The notes under the pieces are model-generated. The model had not been told where the DNA came from and ran no database searches. It saw only the letters and a program-made list of their open reading frames with translations. Below are positions 1 through 7,779 of a DNA stretch of 64,000 nt, one piece after another. Made by a program: the position numbers and the translations under genes. The stretch is from Microbacterium sp. Leaf151 (GTDB taxonomy: Bacteria; Actinomycetota; Actinomycetes; Actinomycetales; Microbacteriaceae), in NCBI RefSeq assembly GCF_001424225.1, contig NZ_LMOR01000001.1, positions 501,427-565,426 on the forward strand. The letters are read 5' to 3'. Positions within the stretch are counted from its first letter, which is position 1. Every line of letters begins with the position of its first letter.

Positions 1-645
1 GTGGTCCTGGCCGTCGAGCCCGTCGCCGACGAGCTCATCGCGAAGGTCACCGAGCGCATCCAGAAGCTGCGCATCGGCAATGGCGCCGCCACCGACGAAC
101 CCGACATGGGCCCGCTGATCAGCGGACAGCACCGCGACAAGGTCTCCTCCTACGTCGACATCGCCGAAACCGACGGCGCGAAGGTCGTCGTCGACGGCCG
201 CGGATACACCGTCGACGGTCACGAGGACGGCTTCTTCTTCGGCCCCACGCTCTTGGATGCCGTGCCCACGTCATCCCGCGCGTACACCGAGGAAATCTTC
301 GGGCCGGTGCTCTCGGTCGTGCGGGTCGCCTCCTACGACGAGGGCCTCGCGCTCATCAACAGCGGCGAGTTCGGTAACGGCACCGCCATCTTCACCAACG
401 ACGGAGGCGCCGCCCGCCGCTTCCAGAACGAGGTGCAGGTCGGCATGATCGGCATCAACGTGCCGATTCCGGTGCCGGTGGCGTACCACTCGTTCGGCGG
501 ATGGAAGAAGTCGCTGTTCGGCGACGCGAAAGCGTATGGCGTGCACGGCTTCGACTTCTTCACCCGCGAGAAGGCCGTCACCAGCCGCTGGCTCGACCCC
601 GCCACCCACGGCGGCATCAACCTCGGCTTCCCCCAGAACAGCTGA
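1..645 (+). CDS. mmsA: methylmalonate-semialdehyde dehydrogenase (CoA-acylating), C-terminal part
   Basis: The open frame is already running at base 1 and ends at TGA 643-645, so this is the last 214 residues of a roughly 500-residue enzyme; the GTG at base 1 is probably an internal codon. The family oxidises methylmalonate or malonate semialdehyde with NAD and CoA to propionyl- or acetyl-CoA, in valine, beta-alanine or inositol breakdown. Visible family marks are the EEIFGPVLSVVR segment and the late NVPIPVPVAYHSFGGWKKS segment, which is typical of this branch rather than of generic aldehyde dehydrogenases. The catalytic cysteine lies upstream of the window. It is followed at once by a strong hairpin, so it is probably the last gene of its operon. 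Iol-type versus Mms-type assignment cannot be made from the fragment. Confidence 0.9.
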   Translation: MVLAVEPVADELIAKVTERIQKLRIGNGAATDEPDMGPLISGQHRDKVSSYVDIAETDGAKVVVDGRGYTVDGHEDGFFFGPTLLDAVPTSSRAYTEEIFGPVLSVVRVASYDEGLALINSGEFGNGTAIFTNDGGAARRFQNEVQVGMIGINVPIPVPVAYHSFGGWKKSLFGDAKAYGVHGFDFFTREKAVTSRWLDPATHGGINLGFPQNS

Positions 646-660
646 CCGCGGTCGCCCACC

Positions 661-707
661 GGATGCCACGGCCCCAACGCTTCCACGGCGTCGGGGCCGT
701 GGCATCC
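661..707 (+). terminator. hairpin terminator after mmsA
   Basis: A perfect 15-bp inverted repeat (GGATGCCACGGCCCC at 661-675 and its complement at 693-707) starts 15 bases after the mmsA stop, with a further 4-bp inner pair. There is no clear T-run, which is common for actinobacterial terminators. Confidence 0.75.
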
Positions 708-1302
708 GTCGTTCGTCATCGCGCATGCGGGTCCGACGGACGGGTTGCGCAATCCGCCCCCGTGCCGCGCGGAATCACGCCGTGCGGGCGCGTGGCGTGT
801 GAGCGGATAGCCAACTATTGCGTCCTGGACCATCTCGGATCAGTGGTCGACCGATGAGGCCGCCCGCCGAGTACCGCCTCAAAAACGCTTCCGCCAAGCC
901 TTGTAAGCAGATTGGGCGCTAGATGCCCCACATGAGCTGGCTAATCCGGCACGAGCTTTCGGACCCCTATGCGGGACGTGGCGCACGCCGGGATTTCGCG
1001 GACGTCGAGTCCCTTCGGTCGGGCCAGCGGAGCAGCCCGCATAGCGATCCCCTTCCGGACACCGCGGGCGCCGGGGTCTCGCGACGCTCGACTCGGCATA
1101 GCAACCCTGCGATGACACCCATCACGAAGACCGGTAGAGCGAAGACTCCAATCCCGTCGGCAACGAGCATCAAGCGGGACCGCGAGACTCATGTCTGCGC
1201 GCGCCTCGGCGCTGAGGTGCCCGCGCGACCCTATTCGAGCCCCCCAACCGACCGATACGTTGAGGGTCCTGCACCGCCGCCGGAGACGCTAGGGGATCGA
1301 TT
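708..1302. other. 595-bp stretch with no convincing gene
   Basis: Several short frames overlap here on both strands but none has a ribosome site or recognisable protein. The only mildly suggestive one is a minus-strand 68-codon frame at 967-1173 whose first 25 residues are hydrophobic. Base composition becomes less GC-biased from about 830 on, so the left edge of the accessory island probably lies in this stretch. I see no tRNA or integrase site here. Confidence 0.5.
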
Positions 1303-2109
1303 GTGACAAAGAAGCAGTGCGCTTTCTGTGGAGTCACGGCGGCTATGACGAAGGAACACATCCTCAGAAATAAGTTCAACAAGACGTTCGACGGGAAGGT
1401 GGGCCCGAAGGTGTTGACCGTCTCCCATCGCGGAGAAGACGGTCAGACGGAGCGCGACATCGAATCGCGTGGACTCCCTTATGGCTCCACCGTGAAGGTG
1501 GTCTGCGCCGATTGTAACAACGGGTGGATGAACGATCTCGAGAACGAGGTCGAATCAGATCTCCTCCGATTGATAGGTGGGCAGTACTTGGAGTTCACTC
1601 CCGAACAGCGGAACACGCTCGCGCGCTGGACGACGAAGACAGCCCTGATGCGCCAGTTTCAGAACGACCCGAGCGTCCAGCTGCAACCGCACAGTCCGGT
1701 GTTTCAAGCGGCGATGAGCGGCCACCCCACGGGGAGCTGGACGTACGCAGCGCCCATCTATTGGACGGAACACCCGTGGATGCGAAGTGTTCGTATCCGA
1801 ACTGTAGCTACCACCGCCGGGGGTTCAGACCTAGACATGCTGTTGACAACAATCCAGGTTCGCCGCCTTCTCCTCCAATCTGTCGTCTCGCTCGATGACG
1901 TCACAGCACAGTACGTTGACGCAACGCTGGCGCCCCTTACGTTCCCCAGGTTTGCTCGGGTGCACCCGACGGGAGATCCCATTGACTGGGCTCGCACACC
2001 GGTACTGAACGCGCAGGAGTTCTTCAGCGCCAGCGAGAAATTTGCTCAGGTGCTTATGGACGACATGGACTCACCTCTCAAGCCGTTCTTCGACAGCGAT
2101 ATGAGATAA
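1303..2109 (+). CDS. HNH-endonuclease-like protein
   Basis: A 268-residue protein from a GTG start preceded by AGGGGAT. Its first 80 residues carry two zinc-knuckle pairs, C6-x2-C9 and C68-x2-C71, with an EH dipeptide at 18-19 between them and CNNGWM after the second pair. That is the layout of a group of HNH-type nucleases (CxxC, E/H, CxxCN). The remaining 190 residues match nothing I recognise. It stands alone between a gene-free stretch and another unknown gene on a mobile-looking segment. A role in DNA cleavage (defence or mobility) is inference; loss of the last catalytic histidine is possible, because I do not see a clean HNH triad. Confidence 0.55.
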   Translation: MTKKQCAFCGVTAAMTKEHILRNKFNKTFDGKVGPKVLTVSHRGEDGQTERDIESRGLPYGSTVKVVCADCNNGWMNDLENEVESDLLRLIGGQYLEFTPEQRNTLARWTTKTALMRQFQNDPSVQLQPHSPVFQAAMSGHPTGSWTYAAPIYWTEHPWMRSVRIRTVATTAGGSDLDMLLTTIQVRRLLLQSVVSLDDVTAQYVDATLAPLTFPRFARVHPTGDPIDWARTPVLNAQEFFSASEKFAQVLMDDMDSPLKPFFDSDMR

Positions 2110-2242
2110 ATCGCCTTCTACTGGACTAGGCGCGCATCGTGCAACACCGATCCTGCAGCGCGGCCCGCAAATTCGGCCACCAATACCTAACCGGACACAC
2201 GCCGCAGAGCGGTCTACATCCGAAGCCGGGCATGATAGGCCG

Positions 2243-3064
2243 ATGCGCACACTGACCACACCACCAGTACTCCGCGCCGTCGACCAGGCGTCCACGTTCC
2301 GCGTGACAGGGAACACTTCTCCTAACCTTCCGGCGGAGAACGCACTTGCCACCCTGATGGCTGGCATCGATGTAGTTGCGCTTGGCGTCTTGGCGTCGAC
2401 GAAGGCTCTTCAATTCACGAACCTGCTCGATGAGGACGCATCGCGGCGAAGCGCGCGCTACTCGCCGCTAGAACACTCCTGGATATTGCGGCCGCCTCAC
2501 TTAGCCCTGTCGATCGTGCGCGAGGACGTCCTAACCATCAGATCGATCACCTATTCGAACCCTGTCGACATCGTGACATCCGGCAAGTTGGCCAGACCCG
2601 TCGCACAGGCGGTTGCCTCGTTCATCGATGCCTTCCGGCTGGGAAAGGCGCGCAAGCAGCTGCTCACGGAGCAAGCAGCCCGAGAGAATATTCAGCGGGT
2701 CATCGAAGATTCAACCCTCGAACTGACTGTGCAGGAGAAGTTTGTACGTGTCGAGGCTTTGATCTTGGACAACGAACTCAAACGGGAGGAGCTCAAAGCG
2801 CAGAAGCTGGTGAATATCGACCGCGCACTGGAACTCTCCGAGAGGATACGAACAGCGCAAGAAGAGGCCAGGAAGTCTCACCCCTCCATTCCGGTCTGGA
2901 GTGAAGCCGAGGCCACGGCGATCGCGGACAACGTGCGCTTGTTGGCCTCGGTGGATCTCGCGGATCTAGCCGGCCTCATCGTGCGCTTGGAAAACGGTCC
3001 TCAGCCGGCGGCTGGCGTGGGCGGCAGCCCCCTCATCCCCTCCCCTCCAGACCGCTTGCGGTAA
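2243..3064 (+). CDS. hypothetical protein with a helical middle region
   Basis: 273 residues, not recognised. The N-terminal 130 residues look globular; residues about 135-215 are rich in Glu, Lys, Arg, Leu and Gln in a pattern that suggests long amphipathic helices or coiled coil; the end is a short Pro/Gly tail. There is no signal peptide or membrane segment. The ATG at 2243 is the first start in the frame and no strong ribosome site precedes it. It lies 133 bp after the HNH-like gene on the same strand, so the two could be transcribed together. Codon use is less GC-biased than in the chromosomal genes further right, in keeping with an acquired segment. Confidence 0.6.
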   Translation: MRTLTTPPVLRAVDQASTFRVTGNTSPNLPAENALATLMAGIDVVALGVLASTKALQFTNLLDEDASRRSARYSPLEHSWILRPPHLALSIVREDVLTIRSITYSNPVDIVTSGKLARPVAQAVASFIDAFRLGKARKQLLTEQAARENIQRVIEDSTLELTVQEKFVRVEALILDNELKREELKAQKLVNIDRALELSERIRTAQEEARKSHPSIPVWSEAEATAIADNVRLLASVDLADLAGLIVRLENGPQPAAGVGGSPLIPSPPDRLR

Positions 3065-3163
3065 GCGTCCGGTCGACTCGCAGCAAACCCCACAGCTCAG
3101 CCGGCACAAGGATTTCTTCACCCTGCCTCCGACGCCTCAACTGCCCCGGGCGGATCCGTCAAT

Positions 3164-3721
3164 GTGGGGCGTGTGAGTGTGCTGTCGATCCGTTGCGGAA
3201 AGTCCACCTGCGATTTCGTGTGGGAAGGTCCACCGTCCGAGCTGAACAAGGCGACCGCTGAGCACCGTCGAGCCGTCGCGCAGGCGAAGGCGACGATGGA
3301 CGCCGCAGCCGGCGCGGTTACGACATCGTCGGATGCCGGGAATACCGCCCCGGAGGACAAGCACCGCCCGGTCGTGGTGGGCGAACGCTGGACGTGGCTG
3401 AAGGGCTACTCGATCTTCAACTTCGCGTGGATCGTGATGTCCGTCGTCGCGTACGGGAACATGTCGACCGGGTGGTTCTTCCTCTTCCTCATCTTTCCCC
3501 AGGTGGCCACATCCGTTGCCCAACCGGTCGTCCCGATCGTGGTGATGATCGCCGCCGTGTGCACCGCCACCGGGTACGGGATGCAACGGGTGAAAGGCGC
3601 CGAGTTCTGGCCCCGATTTTTCGCCTCCCTCACGTTGTTCGGGGCCATTTCCGCGATGGTTTCAGCCGGGATTGGCATCGTCGTTCCCCTTCTCCTGCTG
3701 GTGCTCGCCCAGCTCCTGTGA
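3164..3721 (+). CDS. hypothetical membrane protein
   Basis: 185 residues from a GTG start; an alternative GTG lies three codons further in. The N-terminal 75 residues are hydrophilic, with two early cysteines (C11, C16), an Ala/Lys-rich helix and a Pro/Glu linker. From about residue 80 there are three or four hydrophobic stretches (SIFNFAWIVMSVVAYGN, then WFFLFLIFPQVATSV, then VVPIVVMIAAVCTATG, then a C-terminal Val/Leu-rich helix ending at the stop). I do not recognise the family. The frame ends at TGA 3719-3721 and is followed by a convergent gene. Confidence 0.6.
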   Translation: MGRVSVLSIRCGKSTCDFVWEGPPSELNKATAEHRRAVAQAKATMDAAAGAVTTSSDAGNTAPEDKHRPVVVGERWTWLKGYSIFNFAWIVMSVVAYGNMSTGWFFLFLIFPQVATSVAQPVVPIVVMIAAVCTATGYGMQRVKGAEFWPRFFASLTLFGAISAMVSAGIGIVVPLLLLVLAQLL

Positions 3722-3842
3722 GAGCGAGGTACCAGACCCCTGACGTGGGCGTACGGGCCGCGAAGGACGGGTGAATCTCGGGATGTTCGACGGGCCGTTG
3801 CGAGGTGGCGTATCAGCGTCAGCGCTGCGCCTGAGTGAGCGG

Positions 3843-4523
3843 TCAGCGGCGGCGGTGTGATTCCGGCCCGCGATCTTGGCGAGCCTCATGCTCCTCAGCC
3901 GACTGCTCGCGTAAGGCGTTCACGCGTTCCTCGATCCGCTCGCTCAATGTGCGTGGGTGGCGCGGTTTCTCCGCCGATAGGTGTCGGAGAGCTTTGGCGC
4001 GATGGGCCACGTCGTCGACGACGTAGCGGTGCTTGGCTTGGAGCATCTGCGGCGGGTAGCTGCGATCGAGCAGGTCGATCGCTTGCTGGGGGTCGGTGTA
4101 GCCCGCCTCGTTGAACAGCGTGGCCGCGTCGTTGAAGTCGCGGTCATCTCGGGACGCGTGGAGCTTCATCGCCAGCAGGAACTCGGGCGATGGCACCTGT
4201 ACGTAGAGAGACTCCGACTCGAAGACCACGCGCGAATTGCCATCCGGGCGGGGCATGAACCCTTTCGCGCCGTCGTTGAGCCAATCTGGCTCGAGGCCGT
4301 GGCGTTCGCCGATCTCGGCCGCGATCTGCCGCACCTCTGGGGCCGGTTCGAACACGGCGTCCACGTCGCGGGTCAACCGCTGTCGGTCGTACCCGAGCGC
4401 CATCGCCGCGCCGCCCACGATGAACAGCTGCGCCGTCAGACCCCGGGATTGCAGGCTGTCCGACAGCTCCCGTAGGAGCACCTGGAGACGATCAGCGGTG
4501 AGCTCCTCGCCCTCGCGCGTCAT
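3843..4523 (-). CDS. nucleotidyltransferase-fold protein (DUF6036/AbiEii-like), putative toxin of a gene pair
   Basis: 226 residues. Residues 35-60 hold the minimal nucleotidyltransferase signature: a hydrophobic strand, GG at 37-38, a helix, then R-D-V-D with acidic residues at 53 and 55 followed by a hydrophobic pair. A later EFLLAMKLHASRDDRDFNDA segment (from about 115) is also typical of these proteins, and the C-terminal 50 residues are charged. Families with this build include AbiEii-type toxins and DUF6036 proteins. It starts with an ATGA overlap on the stop of the gene before it, so the two are translationally coupled, as in toxin-antitoxin or abortive-infection pairs. The toxin role is inferred from fold and coupling only. 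Confidence 0.65.
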   Translation of the reverse strand: MTREGEELTADRLQVLLRELSDSLQSRGLTAQLFIVGGAAMALGYDRQRLTRDVDAVFEPAPEVRQIAAEIGERHGLEPDWLNDGAKGFMPRPDGNSRVVFESESLYVQVPSPEFLLAMKLHASRDDRDFNDAATLFNEAGYTDPQQAIDLLDRSYPPQMLQAKHRYVVDDVAHRAKALRHLSAEKPRHPRTLSERIEERVNALREQSAEEHEARQDRGPESHRRR

Positions 4524-5011
4524 GCGCGAGCGAGCGAGGAGCTGGTGATGAAGATCCCACGCCGACGGAACGCGCGCGGGCTCACCGCCTGGGCCTCAGC
4601 ACGGAAGATGCTCGGAACAGCAGGGAACCACTGCCGCGCGGTCCGCGTTGGATCAGCAGCCCACTGGGGGGCGATCCACCCGTCCCGCTCGGAGAGGAAG
4701 TCGGCGAGAGCCGCGAACGCGGCATCCACATCGACAGATCCCGTGCGCTGCGGTTCGCGCTCGAAGACGCGGGCAGCGAGCTGGGGTCCCCCGCGGCGGA
4801 GCGTCGACGTGTAATCGTCGAGGGTCTGCAGGATCCCGAACCGCCAGCTTTCAGCGGAGTCTTCCCCCGCGGCGACCAGTTCGGAACAGCGAGCGGCGTT
4901 GTCCGCGGCACTGTGACGCAACCCCACAGCAGAGACGGGAGCAGGCTCAGGCGCAGCCTGAGCACGCTCGAGCAATGCGTCGACCGAAAGCACCGTTCCT
5001 TGAAAAGCCAT
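4520..5011 (-). CDS. hypothetical partner of the nucleotidyltransferase gene (possible antitoxin)
   Basis: 163 residues counted from the ATG at 5011, chosen because AGGAGAGGGGGAGAG sits directly upstream; the frame is open for 25 more codons but those lack a ribosome site. No known domain is recognised. It is soluble, fairly acidic in the first half, and ends in an Arg-rich tail. Its stop overlaps the start of the nucleotidyltransferase gene by four bases. Position as first gene of a coupled pair fits an antitoxin, but I see no DNA-binding motif. Confidence 0.6.
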   Translation of the reverse strand: MAFQGTVLSVDALLERAQAAPEPAPVSAVGLRHSAADNAARCSELVAAGEDSAESWRFGILQTLDDYTSTLRRGGPQLAARVFEREPQRTGSVDVDAAFAALADFLSERDGWIAPQWAADPTRTARQWFPAVPSIFRAEAQAVSPRAFRRRGIFITSSSLARA

Positions 5012-5082
5012 CTCTCCCCCTCTCCTTGTCTCCCATTCTCGCAGTGCAGCCGCAAAGACTCCAGGGCATCGCGGACGCCCTG

Positions 5083-5469
5083 TCACGTGTCGGTTGCTAA
5101 TGAGGCGCTGCGCTGCGGCGTCCGCTGCGAACGGGTGACGACGGCGGTCGCGCGGGAGAGGTCGGGGCCGATTGCATCGGCTTCGAGGACGCGGCCGTGG
5201 CGGCGGTCTTCCCCTTCGCCCCAGGCCACGGTGCGCTCGTATCCGACGACGATGACCGCGTCACCTTTGTGGAGGGATGCGAGCACGTGCTCGCCGAGTT
5301 CGAACTTCGCTTCCACGAAGTGCGTTGTCGGGGCCTCGTGGGGGGTCCACTCCCCCGAGCGGTATTCGCCGGTGTTCTCGATGACGCGCAGCTTCACGAT
5401 CTGCACGCGGCCTGCCTGCACGGCCTCGGGGTCGACGGCGAGGTTGCCGGTGATGGTCCTGGTGCTCAT
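5083..5469 (-). CDS. ssb: single-stranded-DNA-binding (OB-fold) protein, SSB-like
   Basis: 128 residues from the ATG at 5469, which has AGGAGAC seven bases upstream. The pattern TGNLAVDPE, KLRVIENT, FVEAKFELGEHV and KGDAVIVVGYERT is the beta-strand order of SSB proteins; there is no acidic C-terminal tail, so recruitment of partner proteins as by housekeeping SSB is doubtful. The same frame is open back to a GTG at 5616, which would add 49 Asp/Pro/Thr-rich residues, but that start has no ribosome site. Small SSBs next to NrdH-redoxins are common on actinobacterial plasmids and integrative elements, which fits the other plasmid-like genes here. Confidence 0.75.
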   Translation of the reverse strand: MSTRTITGNLAVDPEAVQAGRVQIVKLRVIENTGEYRSGEWTPHEAPTTHFVEAKFELGEHVLASLHKGDAVIVVGYERTVAWGEGEDRRHGRVLEADAIGPDLSRATAVVTRSQRTPQRSASLATDT

Positions 5470-5623
5470 CTGTTGTCTCCTGCTCGTGCGGTTCGTGCGC
5501 CTGGTCGACGTCGACGGGATGCCGGTCCTCGGATCGGTCTCGGGGGTTGGTGCAGCGTCATCCTCAGGAACGTCGAGGCCCCAGGAGGCGAGCGCGTCGC
5601 GGCGGGTGATTTCCACCGGCGGC

Positions 5624-5818
5624 TCAGTCAGCGATCGCCTCTTGCTCGAGCTCGGCGCGTGTGACGTAGTGCCCGGGGATGCGGCGTTCCTCGCCGTAGG
5701 CGGCGCGGTAGAACCGGTCGGCGTCGTTCTCCAACCGGTCCACCTCCCCCTGCCGGTCGGTGTATCCGGCGAGATATCCGGCCCGGTAGTCGTCGCTGGT
5801 TGTGTCGTGCTCGCTCAT
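5624..5818 (-). CDS. small acidic hypothetical protein
   Basis: 64 residues, ATG at 5818, overlapping the stop of the redoxin gene by four bases (ATGA). It is charged and Tyr-rich, with two DxYRAGYLAGYxDRQ-like and DADRFYRAAYG-like helices and no membrane segment. I do not know a function. Tight coupling to the redoxin and SSB genes argues that it is real. Such short genes are typical of actinobacterial plasmid backbones. Confidence 0.6.
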   Translation of the reverse strand: MSEHDTTSDDYRAGYLAGYTDRQGEVDRLENDADRFYRAAYGEERRIPGHYVTRAELEQEAIAD

Positions 5819-6051
5819 GCGGCGTGCTTGTCGATGAGGTCGGGACGAAACCCCGACCAGTGGTCTTGATCGCTTGCCACGACGATGGGAGCGGCGGAGT
5901 AGCCCAGCTCGTCCATTACATATTCGAGCGCTGCGGGGTTGGTGGTGAGGTCCACGACGGTGTACTCGATGCCCTTCGCGTCGAGCGCGCGATAGGTCGC
6001 CGTGCACTGCACGCACGACGGCTTCGAGTAGACAAGCAAGAACTGTTGCAT
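5815..6051 (-). CDS. NrdH-like glutaredoxin/thioredoxin-family protein
   Basis: 78 residues from the ATG at 6051; an ATG four codons earlier (6063) is a possible alternative. It begins with a strand and VYSKPSCVQCTAT, where C-V-Q-C is the redox-active motif used by NrdH-redoxins, and continues with GIEYTVVDL and a cis-Pro segment SAAPIVV. NrdH proteins pass electrons from thioredoxin or mycothiol systems to ribonucleotide reductase; here no reductase gene is nearby, and a position beside SSB suggests a plasmid-borne copy. It heads a minus-strand group that runs down to the nucleotidyltransferase pair. Confidence 0.8.
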   Translation of the reverse strand: MQQFLLVYSKPSCVQCTATYRALDAKGIEYTVVDLTTNPAALEYVMDELGYSAAPIVVASDQDHWSGFRPDLIDKHAA

Positions 6052-6364
6052 CAGGTGCCACATCCGCGGACGCCGCTCCCCGCCTGCGATCCCGCGGTTT
6101 CCAGGCCGTGCTGAGAGGGTGCGAAGCATCACAGCCGGGCCGATCGTGCGCCAATTCCGATGAAGGGGAGCATCTACTTGGTGTGCTCCACAGGATGCCA
6201 GTTCTCAATTGCACTGATAGCCGGGCAAATACTTCCGGCCTCGCGATCATGCCCTGCTCGCCGCGGAAAAGGGTGACTCGACCCGCAATACGATGCGCCT
6301 AGTGACGGTGTGATACTTTCAGTGTCGTGATTGTTGCTTCTAATGCATCGAACGGGAATCGACT

Positions 6365-7456
6365 GTGACAGGTCGTCCGACCGCGATCGCGCCGGTCGCT
6401 CTGCTAGACCCGGCCCGGACGACTTTTCAAGACATGCTGCACGGCTTCGCGGTGTCGATGAGATCGCGAGGGCTGGCCGCGTCGACGATCGAGGTGCGTG
6501 AGTGGGGCGTGCGACGGTTCCACAACTTCGTGGGCGAGTATCCGTGGACGTGGAAGCCGCAGGACATCGAGGACTACACCTCGTCCCTGTTGTCGGGGCC
6601 GCGCCCGCTGGCGCACTCGACGATCCGCGGCTACCAGCACACGATCAAGAGCTTCTGCGGCTACCTCGCCAACCCGGCTTATGACTGGCACGAGATCTGC
6701 CTCGAGCGCTTCGGGGAAGTCCCGACGCAGATCTGTCACCCCTGGAACACGTTCGCGCATCTCGCCGAGTTCGAGGCTCGACCAACCCGTCGCCCATTCG
6801 GCTACGACGAGCTCGAAGCGTTCTTCGCTCACGCCGACCAGGTCGCGCACGACTTGCTCGACAGTCGGAAGAAGGGCGCTCTTCCGGCGCTGCGCGACGC
6901 ACAGTTCTTCAAGACCGTCTACGCATTCGGATTGCGGCGGCGAGAAGCGGTGATGGTCGACCTGAACGACCTGCGGCCCAACCCGTTCATGCCCGACTGG
7001 GGCCCATATGGCAAGGTCCAGGTCCGCTACGGGAAAGCGATGAAAGGGTCCCCGCCGCGGCGACGCACGATCCTGGCCTGCCCGGAGTTTGCCTGGGCGA
7101 CCGAGGGACTGAAGCACTGGGTCGAGGTCGTCAGACCACGTCTGGATCCCGGCAATCATGCGGCCCTCTGGTTGAGCGAACGCCACGACCGGGTGACAAC
7201 CCGGAACGTCGACGTCCGATTCGCGAAGATCCGCAACGGCGCCGGCCTTGACCCGGCGCTGACGCTGCACAGCTTGCGGCATTCCTACGTCACACACCTG
7301 ATCGAGTTCGGCTACGCGGAACGGTTCGTTCAAGAGCAAGTCGGACACCACCACTCATCGACCACCGCGATATACACGTCCGTGAGCGATGACTACAAGA
7401 ACCGGATCTTCCAGGAAGCCCTGAACCGCGTGCTCGGAAAGGAAGCGATCGCATGA
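6365..7456 (+). CDS. tyrosine recombinase / phage-type integrase
   Basis: 363 residues from a GTG start. Residues 20-105 form a SAM-like core-binding domain (TIEVREWGVRRFHNFV, QDIEDYTSSLL). The catalytic domain shows an Arg at 191-193 (FGLRRREAV), a lysine in the beta hairpin around 224-227, H302-S-L-R305, G-H at 327-328 and nucleophile Y337 in a TTAIYTSVS context, so all tyrosine-recombinase residues appear present. The next two genes overlap it by four bases each, forming a three-gene cassette. Family knowledge says such cassettes move or rearrange DNA segments; here arsenic and copper islands lie directly downstream. Confidence 0.9.
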   Translation: MTGRPTAIAPVALLDPARTTFQDMLHGFAVSMRSRGLAASTIEVREWGVRRFHNFVGEYPWTWKPQDIEDYTSSLLSGPRPLAHSTIRGYQHTIKSFCGYLANPAYDWHEICLERFGEVPTQICHPWNTFAHLAEFEARPTRRPFGYDELEAFFAHADQVAHDLLDSRKKGALPALRDAQFFKTVYAFGLRRREAVMVDLNDLRPNPFMPDWGPYGKVQVRYGKAMKGSPPRRRTILACPEFAWATEGLKHWVEVVRPRLDPGNHAALWLSERHDRVTTRNVDVRFAKIRNGAGLDPALTLHSLRHSYVTHLIEFGYAERFVQEQVGHHHSSTTAIYTSVSDDYKNRIFQEALNRVLGKEAIA

Positions 7457-7779
7457 CCCGCAAATTCGAATGGCACCTCCGTCGCAAGCTCGCCGACCAG
7501 GGCCTCTACAAGACCACTGAACTCGTCCCGCTGCTCGCGGAGCGTGGGGTGTCGCTATCTCGTGAGCAGGTCTATCGACTGGTGACGTCCCCGCCGCAGC
7601 GACTGAACATGGAGGTTCTGGACGCGCTCTGCGAGATCCTCGCCTGCACACCGAACGACCTGATCACTTTCGAGGAAGTCGCCGTCAAGCAGGTCAAGAC
7701 GGCCGGCGGCGGCATGGTGACGGGCATCGGATCGTTGCGCCCCGTCCCGGCGCAGATCAAGCGCCCCGGCAAGGAGTGA
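7453..7779 (+). CDS. small helix-turn-helix protein of the recombinase cassette
   Basis: 108 residues, ATG at 7453 overlapping the recombinase stop (ATGA). Residues 20-72 read as a Cro/C1-type HTH: TTELVPLLAERGVSLSREQV, then a recognition-type helix and LDALCEILACTPNDLI, which is the usual close of an XRE domain. The 35-residue tail is Lys/Pro-rich. As middle gene of the cassette it may direct or regulate the recombinase; the tail and coupling make a partner role more likely than a free repressor, but that is inference. Confidence 0.75.
   Translation: MTRKFEWHLRRKLADQGLYKTTELVPLLAERGVSLSREQVYRLVTSPPQRLNMEVLDALCEILACTPNDLITFEEVAVKQVKTAGGGMVTGIGSLRPVPAQIKRPGKE

Noticed and set aside
661..707. 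Recombination (att) site from the perfect inverted repeat after mmsA
   Set aside because: Position directly behind a stop codon and absence of a second copy in the window fit a terminator better.
967..1173. 68-codon minus-strand frame with a hydrophobic N-terminus
   Set aside because: No ribosome site, the second half is Arg/Ser-rich noise, and it lies in a gene-poor junction.
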